Shown in pieces: positions 1-4,993 of a DNA stretch of 10,008 bases (position 1 is the first letter of the stretch; every line of letters begins with the position of its first letter). This DNA comes from Pseudomonadota bacterium (GTDB lineage Bacteria; Pseudomonadota; Alphaproteobacteria; Rhizobiales; Devosiaceae). A model generated the notes under the pieces. That model was given only the letters and a program-made list of their open reading frames with translations. It was not told where the DNA came from and searched no databases. The DNA lies in assembly GCA_023390785.1 (NCBI GenBank), contig JAEWCE010000312.1, positions 1 through 10,008 of the forward strand, written 5' to 3'. The position numbers and the translations under genes are program-made.

Positions 1-244
1 CGCCCGACTGGTCCCAAAACCTCGCCGCGGAGCTGCGCTGGGTGCCTCGCACTCAGTCCCATTCTCGGAGGCGCCCGGCGCACTCCGTCCGCGGCACTGC
101 CTTGCGCCGCGGCAGGACGAACTCCCAGCGCCGAGGCGCGTGGGACAATTCGGCTCGGCCATGGACTCGGAGGGGACAATGCTTGTAGATCGTGCCGCCA
201 ACGCCCATTTGAGCCGCAACATCCTCAATTCCGGACATATTCCG
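1..244. other. upstream region without a recognised gene
   Basis: I see no recognisable protein on either strand here. In many relatives murA lies just upstream of the DUF2948 gene, but none of the three forward frames looks like a MurA C-terminus, so any murA must end before the window. The octamer GGGACAAT occurs twice, at 142-149 and 173-180. A strong Shine-Dalgarno-like GGAGG (169-173) stands 5 nt before an ATG at 179 that is in frame with the DUF2948 gene, so part of this stretch may be its leader or an N-terminal extension. No convincing -35/-10 pair was found. Confidence 0.5.
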
Positions 245-667
245 ATGCCCGACCTCAAATTGCTGGCGCTCGACAGCGAAGACCTCGACGTGATTTCCGC
301 CACCACGCAGGACGCCGTGGTGCGCGTCGGCGACATGGGCTTTGCCAGGGCCGACCACCGCTTTGCCCTGCTGATGAACCGCTTTGCCTGGGAGGACCAG
401 GGCCGCACCCGGCAGCGCAAGCGCGCCGCGCTGCATTTCGACCGCGTGACCGACGTCAAGGTCTCGGGCTTCGACACCAACGCCGTCGACGGCATCCTCG
501 AACTGCTTGCCATCCGCTTCAGCGAGGTCGACGCGCCGGCCGGCACTGTGGACCTCGATTTTGCCGGCGGCGGCACGGTGCGGCTCAGCGTCGAGTGCCT
601 CGAGGCGCGACTGATGGATCTCGGCGCCGCCTGGGCCGCCAAGGCCACGCCGGAGCATACCGCCTGA
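245..667 (+). CDS. DUF2948 family protein
   Basis: This 140-residue protein of unknown function belongs to the DUF2948 family, which is typical of Alphaproteobacteria and usually encoded next to hisD. Recognisable family features are the opening MPDLKLLALDSEDLDVIS, the stretch QDAVVRVGDM, an NRFAWE motif, RAALHFDRV, and LELLAIRF followed by a glycine-rich GGGTVRLSVECLEA segment near the C-terminus. No signal peptide or membrane segment is visible, so it is probably cytoplasmic. The start at 245 matches the usual family N-terminus, although its ribosome site is weak. An in-frame ATG at 179 with GGAGG 5 nt upstream would add 22 residues, but those codons have low GC3, unlike the body of the gene. 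Its stop overlaps the hisD start (TGATG), which suggests translational coupling. The function cannot be deduced from the sequence. Confidence 0.85.
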   Translation: MPDLKLLALDSEDLDVISATTQDAVVRVGDMGFARADHRFALLMNRFAWEDQGRTRQRKRAALHFDRVTDVKVSGFDTNAVDGILELLAIRFSEVDAPAGTVDLDFAGGGTVRLSVECLEARLMDLGAAWAAKATPEHTA

Positions 668-1959
668 TGCCGTTCCGCCTCGATTCGCGCCACGCCGGCT
701 TCGCCGAGGAATTCGAGACGCTGCTCGGCAGCAAGCGCGAAGCCTCGGAAGAGGTCAGCCTGGCCGTCGCCACCATTCTCGAGGACGTGCGGACGCGCGG
801 CGACGAGGCGGTGCTGGCCTATACCGACCGCTTCGACAAGCTGCCGCTGACGGCGGCGACGCTGGCGTTCTCGGCCGACGAGATCGACGCGGCGGAGCAG
901 GCGATCAGCGGCGAGGTCAGAGCGGCGTTACAGTTCGCGCATGACCGCATCGCGGCGCACCACGAAAAGCAGAAACCGCTCGACCACATCTACCAGGACC
1001 CGCTGGGGGTGACGCTGGGCACGGTGTGGACGCCGATGGAGGCGGTGGGCATCTACGTGCCGGGCGGCACCGCCAACTATCCCTCGAGCGTGCTGATGGG
1101 CGCGATCCCGGCGCGCATCGCCGGCGTCGGGCGCATCGCACTCACGGTGCCGACGCCGCGCGGCCAGGTGAGCCCCGCGGTGCTGGCGGCGGCGCGGCTC
1201 GCCGGCGTCACCGAAATCTACCGCATCGGCGGGGCGCAGGCGATCGCCGCCCTCGCCTACGGTACCGAGACGATCAAGCCGGTCAACAAGATCATCGGGC
1301 CGGGCAATGCCTATGTCGCCGCGGCCAAGCGGCAGGTGTTCGGCACCGTCGGCATCGACTCGATCGCCGGGCCGTCGGAGGTGCTGATCATCGCCGACAA
1401 ATCCGCCAATCCGTCCTGGGTGGCGGCCGATCTTTTGGCGCAGGCCGAGCATGGCGGCGGCGCGCAATCCATCCTCGTCACCACCGATGCGGCGCTGGCC
1501 GATTCGGTCGCCATCGAGGTCGAGCGGCAGATCGCGCTGCTGCCGCGGGCCGACATCGCCCGCGACGGCTGGCAGGAGTTCGGGGCCATCATCCTGGTGC
1601 AGTCGCTGGGCGAAGCGGTGGAGCTCGCCAACCGCATCGCCTCCGAGCATGTGGAGCTGATGCTCGACGACCCGCGCGCACTGCAGCCGAAAATCCGCAA
1701 TGCAGGCGCCATCTTCCTCGGCCACCACACGCCGGAGGCGATCGGCGACTATGTCGGCGGCTCCAACCACGTGCTGCCGACGGCGCGCTCGGCGCGCTAT
1801 GCCTCGGGCCTCGGGGTACTCGACTTCATGAAGCGGACTTCGCTGCTCGGCTGCGATCCGGCATCGCTGGCCGATCTCGCCGGCCCTGCCGTGACGCTGG
1901 CCGAGACCGAGGGGCTCGCGGCGCATGGGCGCTCCATCTCGATCAGGCTCAACCGGTAA
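667..1959 (+). CDS. hisD: histidinol dehydrogenase
   Basis: HisD carries out the last two steps of histidine biosynthesis: NAD-dependent oxidation of L-histidinol to histidinal and then to histidine, in the cytoplasm. The 430-residue length is normal for the family. The zinc ligands known from E. coli HisD are all recognisable: Q259 and H262 in LLAQAEHGGGAQ, D361 in GDYVGGSNHVLPT, and H420 in AAHGRSISIRL. The catalytic Glu-His pair is E327-H328 in ASEHVEL. The signature around GGAQAIAALAYGT and IIGPGNAYVAAAKRQVFG (about residues 191-225) is intact. The ATG overlaps the upstream stop by one base, with GGAG at 652-655 as a somewhat distant ribosome site. The next gene starts one base after the stop. 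No other his gene is nearby, which is usual in this order. The gene looks complete and functional. Confidence 0.98.
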   Translation: MPFRLDSRHAGFAEEFETLLGSKREASEEVSLAVATILEDVRTRGDEAVLAYTDRFDKLPLTAATLAFSADEIDAAEQAISGEVRAALQFAHDRIAAHHEKQKPLDHIYQDPLGVTLGTVWTPMEAVGIYVPGGTANYPSSVLMGAIPARIAGVGRIALTVPTPRGQVSPAVLAAARLAGVTEIYRIGGAQAIAALAYGTETIKPVNKIIGPGNAYVAAAKRQVFGTVGIDSIAGPSEVLIIADKSANPSWVAADLLAQAEHGGGAQSILVTTDAALADSVAIEVERQIALLPRADIARDGWQEFGAIILVQSLGEAVELANRIASEHVELMLDDPRALQPKIRNAGAIFLGHHTPEAIGDYVGGSNHVLPTARSARYASGLGVLDFMKRTSLLGCDPASLADLAGPAVTLAETEGLAAHGRSISIRLNR

Positions 1960-1960
1960 A

Positions 1961-2944
1961 ATGGCGCTCACGCCGCACGTCTTCGACGAGAAGACCGACC
2001 GGATCGTCGCCGTGACGCTCGACCCCAACACCATCACCTCGATCGACCCCGACGAGGTGCACGAATGGCGCATCGCCATCTACGATCTGGTCGAGACCAA
2101 CAAATTCCATCCGGCGCGGGTCAAATCGGTCGGGCCGTATGCGCTGCATGTGTCGATCGTTGCCAACTACATCGTGCTCGACGTGCGCAACCCCGACACC
2201 TATGAGCCCATCGCGGCGCACTATCTGTCGCTGACCCCGTTCCGTCGCCTGATCCGCGACTATTTCCGCATCCGCGATTCCTATTACGACGCCATCAAGA
2301 CGGCCTCGACCTACAAGATCGAAACGGTCGACATGGCGCGGCGGGGCCTGCACAACGAGGCGGCGGAGCTGCTGCGCACGCGGCTCGACAACAAGCTCGA
2401 GATGGACCTCAATACGGCGCGGCGGCTGTTCACGCTGATCTGCGCGGTGCAGCCCTATGCCAGCCGCATCGACGAGCGCGAGAGCGACCTGCCCTCGGTG
2501 CTGTTCGTGTGCTCGATGAATTCGGTGCGCTCGCCGATCGCGGCGGCGCTGGCGCGCAAATTCTTCCCCGGCCGGCTGATCGCTCGCTCCGCCGGAGTGC
2601 GTTCGGGCAAGGCCGACGCGTTCGTCCACGAGGTGATGGAGGAGATCGGCGTCGACATGTCGGTTCACACGCCCCACACCATGGACGAGCTGGTCGCCAA
2701 CCGCTTCGACCTGGTGGTCACGCTCAGCCCCGACGCCCCGGAAGCGGTGGAGCGCCGCGGCCTCGAAATGGCGGCGATCGAGCACTGGCCGATGCCCGAT
2801 CCGACCGAGACCGAGGGCAACCGCGAGGCGGTGCTCAGCGCCTATCGCACGCTGCGCGACACGCTGCAGACCCGGGTGCGCGAGCGCCTGGCGCCGCTCG
2901 TCGCCGGTGGTTCACAAGCCTCGGCACTTCCGGTAGAGCGATAA
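1961..2944 (+). CDS. UPF0262 - low-molecular-weight phosphatase fusion protein
   Basis: This 327-residue protein has two parts. Residues 1 to about 165 match the UPF0262 family, seen in HEWRIAIYDLVETNKF, LSLTPFRRLIRDYF, SYYDAIKTA, MARRGLHNEAAELL and ARRLFTLIC; the function of that family is unknown. Residues from about 178 to 320 form a low-molecular-weight tyrosine phosphatase/arsenate-reductase-like domain. Its catalytic loop CSMNSVRS has C184 as nucleophile and R190 as phosphate-binding arginine (CX5R), and the general-acid DP loop is at D280-P281. In relatives I know, these are two neighbouring genes; here a short linker (about residues 166-177) joins them in frame with no stop. The start at 1961 follows the hisD stop by one base; a start at 1925 inside hisD is less likely. 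No membrane segment is seen. The phosphatase substrate is unknown, and arsenate reduction should not be assumed. Maf begins 3 nt downstream. Confidence 0.88.
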   Translation: MALTPHVFDEKTDRIVAVTLDPNTITSIDPDEVHEWRIAIYDLVETNKFHPARVKSVGPYALHVSIVANYIVLDVRNPDTYEPIAAHYLSLTPFRRLIRDYFRIRDSYYDAIKTASTYKIETVDMARRGLHNEAAELLRTRLDNKLEMDLNTARRLFTLICAVQPYASRIDERESDLPSVLFVCSMNSVRSPIAAALARKFFPGRLIARSAGVRSGKADAFVHEVMEEIGVDMSVHTPHTMDELVANRFDLVVTLSPDAPEAVERRGLEMAAIEHWPMPDPTETEGNREAVLSAYRTLRDTLQTRVRERLAPLVAGGSQASALPVER

Positions 2945-2947
2945 GCC

Positions 2948-3586
2948 ATGGCCACCCGTCCGGAACTCATCCTTGCGTCCGCCTCGCCGCGGCGCCTCGC
3001 GCTCCTCAACCAGATCGGCATCGAGCCCGAGCATCTGGTGCCGGCGCATATCGACGAAACGCCGGAAAAGAACGAATTGCCGCGCAAGCTGGCGCAGCGC
3101 CTCGCCGACGAGAAGGCGGTGGCGGCGCAGCACAAGGCCAAGACCTCGGGCATCGCCGGCAACGCGCTGGTGCTGGCCGCCGACACCGTGGTGGCGGTCG
3201 GCCGCCGCATCCTGCCCAAGGCCGAGACCATGGAAGAGGCCAATGAGTGCCTGCGGCTGCTGTCGGGGCGCAACCACCGGGTGTTCACCGCCGTGTGCAT
3301 GCTGACGCCGGGCGGCGCGGCGCGGCGGCGGCTGGTCGAGACGCGGTTGCGCTTCAAGCGGCTGAGCAGCCGCGAGATCGAATCCTACCTCGCCAGCGCC
3401 GAATGGCGCGACAAGGCGGGTGGCTACGCCATCCAGGGCATCGCCGGCGCGTTCGTCGTGAAGCTCAGCGGCTCGTACTCGGCCGTGGTCGGGCTGCCGC
3501 TCAACGAGACGGTCGGGCTGCTCGCCGGCGAGGGCTATCCGGTGCATTTCAACTGGCTCAACCAGTCGACGCTGACGGCGGTGTAA
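2948..3586 (+). CDS. maf: Maf family nucleoside triphosphate pyrophosphatase
   Basis: This 212-residue Maf protein probably hydrolyses non-canonical or surplus nucleoside triphosphates to monophosphate and pyrophosphate in the cytoplasm; the best-studied relatives act on dTTP/UTP or modified pyrimidine nucleotides. The opening strand and loop LILASASPRR (residues 7-16) carry the family signature. AADTVV (77-82) contains the conserved Asp, and KAGGYAIQG (156-164) is the characteristic C-terminal substrate loop. The overall pattern fits the YhdE/dTTP-UTP type better than the YceF type, though this is only a reading by eye. It starts 3 nt after the phosphatase fusion gene. Its TAA overlaps the yacG ATG (TAATG), so translation of the two is probably coupled. 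In many Hyphomicrobiales infA precedes maf; here it does not. Confidence 0.95.
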   Translation: MATRPELILASASPRRLALLNQIGIEPEHLVPAHIDETPEKNELPRKLAQRLADEKAVAAQHKAKTSGIAGNALVLAADTVVAVGRRILPKAETMEEANECLRLLSGRNHRVFTAVCMLTPGGAARRRLVETRLRFKRLSSREIESYLASAEWRDKAGGYAIQGIAGAFVVKLSGSYSAVVGLPLNETVGLLAGEGYPVHFNWLNQSTLTAV

Positions 3587-3777
3587 TGGCCGAGATCGTC
3601 CGCCTCAAACCGGCGCGCAAATGCCCGATCTGCGGGAAGCCGGCGACGCAGGCGAACTATCCGTTCTGCTCGCCGCGATGCCAGGATATCGACCTCAACC
3701 GCTGGCTCTCCGACAGCTACCGCGTCCCCACCGACGAAGCGCCGGCCGCGCCCTCGAAGACGGACGAAGAGGAGTAG
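3586..3777 (+). CDS. yacG: DNA gyrase inhibitor YacG
   Basis: YacG is a small zinc protein. In E. coli it binds GyrB and inhibits DNA gyrase. This 63-residue copy has the four zinc-binding cysteines in the expected spacing: C13 and C16 in CPICGKP, and C28 and C32 in FCSPRCQ. These are followed by the conserved IDLNRWLSDSYRVP stretch (residues 35-48) and an acidic tail ending DEEE. The length is normal. The start codon overlaps the maf stop by one base, which fixes the start, since no other close in-frame ATG gives the family N-terminus. It is the last protein gene of the forward operon, ahead of tRNA-Phe. Confidence 0.95.
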   Translation: MAEIVRLKPARKCPICGKPATQANYPFCSPRCQDIDLNRWLSDSYRVPTDEAPAAPSKTDEEE

Positions 3778-3797
3778 CCGGAGAGGCATTTTCGAGG

Positions 3798-3827
3798 CTT
3801 GCGCCGCGGGACTCCAACCCCTATAAA
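3798..3827 (+). promoter_or_regulatory. putative sigma-70 type promoter of tRNA-Phe
   Basis: CTTGCG (3798-3803) and CTATAA (3821-3826) are separated by 17 bp and resemble the alphaproteobacterial housekeeping promoter pattern CTTG...N17...CTATA. Transcription would begin near 3833, about 30 nt before the mature tRNA 5' end. The call rests on the motif match and position only. Confidence 0.45.
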
Positions 3828-3865
3828 CCGCGAGCTTTCGGCGCCCCTCCCCGGGTCCGCCAGAT

Positions 3866-3941
3866 GCCCGGGTAGCTCAGTTGGTAGAGCAGCGGATTGA
3901 AAATCCGCGTGTCGGTGGTTCAATTCCGCCCCCGGGCACCA
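3866..3941 (+). tRNA. tRNA-Phe (anticodon GAA)
   Basis: This is a complete 76-nt cloverleaf. The acceptor stem GCCCGGG (3866-3872) pairs with CCCGGGC (3931-3937), followed by discriminator A3938 and an encoded CCA (3939-3941). The D-arm is GCTCAGTTGGTAGAGC. The anticodon stem GCGGA/TCCGC encloses the loop TTGAAAA (3897-3903), with anticodon GAA at 3899-3901, reading Phe codons. The T-arm is GGTGG/CCGCC around TTCAATT, with one G-U pair. Its place after yacG is conserved in this group of bacteria. Confidence 0.97.
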
Positions 3942-3943
3942 CT

Positions 3944-3970
3944 CCTGCTTTTCCACGCCAGAGGAGCAGG
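3944..3970 (+). other. hairpin after tRNA-Phe that covers a ribosome binding site
   Basis: CCTGCTTTTC (3944-3953) can pair with GAGGAGCAGG (3961-3970) over 10 bp, including two G-U pairs, with a 7-nt loop. No U-run follows, so it is not a standard intrinsic terminator. The 3' arm contains AGGAG (3962-3966), the likely Shine-Dalgarno of the small gene starting at 3973. The fold would hide that site and may also mark the 3' trailer of the tRNA transcript. It was drawn by eye, with no energy calculation. Confidence 0.4.
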
Positions 3971-3972
3971 CC

Positions 3973-4152
3973 GTGGCGCGCTCGCATACGCTCCTGAAAG
4001 GTCAGCTCAGTTCGGCCGTAGAATCGATCAAGGCGTTCCTGCTCGGCATCGGCCCGCTGGTTCTCGGGCTTGGCCTGATTGGCCTTCTCCTCAGCCTGCT
4101 CGGCCTGCCGGACGCGCCTAGCTCGCGGCGGTCAGGAACATTGCGGCCATGA
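3973..4152 (+). CDS. small predicted membrane protein (59 aa, GTG start)
   Basis: This short gene encodes 59 residues and starts with GTG, 6 nt after a good Shine-Dalgarno AGGAG (3962-3966). Residues 1-20 are polar and could form an amphipathic helix (SHTLLKGQLSSAVESIKAF). Residues about 22-45 form one strongly hydrophobic, Leu/Gly-rich stretch, compatible with a single transmembrane helix. The tail PDAPSSRRSGTLRP is basic. Codons favour G or C in the third position up to the tail; there the bias drops, exactly where the gene overlaps the opposite-strand gene. I do not recognise a family and assign no function. It lies 31 nt behind tRNA-Phe and could share its transcript. The ribosome site, codon bias and coherent membrane segment support it, but no homology evidence was available. 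Confidence 0.55.
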   Translation: MARSHTLLKGQLSSAVESIKAFLLGIGPLVLGLGLIGLLLSLLGLPDAPSSRRSGTLRP

Positions 4153-4282
4153 CGACGATCATGGCGGTGGCGATGACGGACGCGACGAGCATGGTCTTGG
4201 CGCGGCTCTGGTCCTGCGCGATCTCGTAGCGCACGATCGGTGCCGGCTTCATGTCTGCGTGTGCAAGATCCAGATGTGCCAT
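4118..4282 (-). CDS. small predicted membrane protein (54 aa)
   Basis: This reverse-strand gene encodes 54 residues: a polar N-terminal half (MAHLDLAHADMKPAPIVRYE, then IAQDQSRAK) followed by one hydrophobic segment, about residues 31-53 (TMLVASVIATAMIVV...), ending at TAAS. This looks like a single membrane anchor with an N-terminal cytoplasmic region. The ATG is preceded by GAGGGAG (4292-4298 on the reverse strand) with a 9-nt spacer, a good Shine-Dalgarno. Third codon positions are almost all G or C. I recognise no family. Its 3' end overlaps that of the forward small gene by 35 bp (4118-4152), tail to tail. It is divergent from the CAP-domain gene. Confidence 0.6.
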   Translation of the reverse strand: MAHLDLAHADMKPAPIVRYEIAQDQSRAKTMLVASVIATAMIVVMAAMFLTAAS

Positions 4283-4435
4283 CTGAACGTACTCCCTCGC
4301 GCAACAGTGCGTGAGAGCAGGCCGGTTGGCGAGCGGCGGCTGTATTTGCCGTTAATTTAGTTCAAACGCACGCTGGGCATTTGCGCCGCCCGGCCAGAAC
4401 GATAAACAGGGCCGACTGCAATTTCGGATTTTGCC
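4283..4435. promoter_or_regulatory. divergent intergenic region between small membrane protein and CAP gene
   Basis: This 153-bp stretch lies between two genes that point away from each other, so it should hold both promoters. The most AT-rich patch, around 4342-4366, is the best place for promoter elements, but no clear -35/-10 pair with correct spacing was found. A possible hairpin CTCGCGC/GCGTGAG (4296-4302 with 4309-4315, loop AACAGT) overlaps the ribosome site of the reverse gene. On the reverse strand one G-U pair becomes an A-C mismatch. Confidence 0.35.
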
Positions 4436-4963
4436 ATGTCGATCACCCGCCGCGCTTTCATTGTCGCCGGGGCCAGCGCGTCGCTGAGCGGCTGCGCCTC
4501 GATCGGCGGTTTGGGCACACATGTGCCCTCGGGGACCACCACGCCGCAGCAGCTCACCCAGGCGTCCATTCTCGCCGCGGTCAACGAGGCACGACGGATC
4601 AACGGCGGACACAAGCCGCTGGGCTACAACACCGCCCTCGAGACAGCGGCGCGGTCGCAGGCCAATCTGATGGCGAGCAAGGACCAGCTCGCGCATAATC
4701 TGGGGGTGACGCTGCGCGAACGGGTCACGGCAGCGGGTTACATGGGAGCGGTGGGCGAGAACATCGCGGGCGGACAGCAGACGCTGCAGCAGGCGATCGA
4801 AGGCTGGCTCAATTCGCCCGGCCACCGCGCCACGCTGCTCAGCGACAAATTCACCGAATTCGGCCTTGCCGTGGCGCATGTGCCGGCAGGGCGAGAGAGC
4901 CGCTACGGCACCTATTGGTGCTTCATCGCCGGCGGGCCATTTTCGGCGTGGACCACAGGCTGA
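4436..4963 (+). CDS. CAP-domain (SCP/PR-1-like) lipoprotein
   Basis: This 175-residue exported protein has a CAP (cysteine-rich secretory/PR-1) domain, close to bacterial YkwD-type proteins. The N-terminus has a twin-arginine-like motif TRRAFIV (4-10), a hydrophobic stretch and a lipobox LSGC with C20, so it is probably a lipidated cell-envelope protein, perhaps exported by Tat. The CAP core runs from about residue 41 to 167: ILAAVNEARRINGG, the first conserved His in AHNLG (H87), GENIAGG (E108), and GWLNSPGHRATLL (H130), then FTEFGLAV and YWCFIAGGP. The conserved His/Glu cavity residues are present. Biochemical roles of bacterial CAP proteins are mostly unknown. The ATG has a weak ribosome site. 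The gene ends 13 nt before the convergent glpK stop, so the two transcripts meet there. Confidence 0.88.
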   Translation: MSITRRAFIVAGASASLSGCASIGGLGTHVPSGTTTPQQLTQASILAAVNEARRINGGHKPLGYNTALETAARSQANLMASKDQLAHNLGVTLRERVTAAGYMGAVGENIAGGQQTLQQAIEGWLNSPGHRATLLSDKFTEFGLAVAHVPAGRESRYGTYWCFIAGGPFSAWTTG

Positions 4964-4993
4964 GCACGCCTGCCGGTCACCTCGTCAGGGTGC
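4964..4993. terminator. possible stem-loop between convergent CAP gene and glpK
   Basis: GCAC-G-CCTG (4964-4972) can pair with CAGGGTGC (4986-4993): eight base pairs with one bulged G and a 13-nt loop, at the meeting point of two convergent genes. No T-run follows on either side, so this is at best a weak or factor-dependent terminator. The glpK stop codon lies in the loop. Confidence 0.25.

Noticed and set aside
60..125. GC-rich stem CTGCC...GGCAG as a terminator of an upstream murA
   Set aside because: It has only five base pairs, no T-run, and no upstream gene end is visible in the window.
928..2079. Long open frame on the - strand opposite hisD (383 codons)
   Set aside because: It is rich in Arg, His and Asp without family features, and lies exactly antisense to the clear HisD protein. 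It is a by-product of high GC3 in hisD.
1949..2785. Open frame on the - strand opposite the UPF0262-phosphatase gene (278 codons)
   Set aside because: Its composition is dominated by His, Arg, Asp and Val, typical of antisense frames in GC-rich genes, and the sense frame is convincing.
3866..3990. tRNA-Phe 3' end as an integration (att) site of a mobile element
   Set aside because: No integrase, no second copy of the tRNA 3' end, and no change in composition was seen downstream.
4002..4304. 100-codon frame on the - strand over the two small genes
   Set aside because: It is another frame of the same strand as the 54-residue gene. It gives an Arg/His-rich product and lacks the ribosome site and membrane segment that support the shorter gene.
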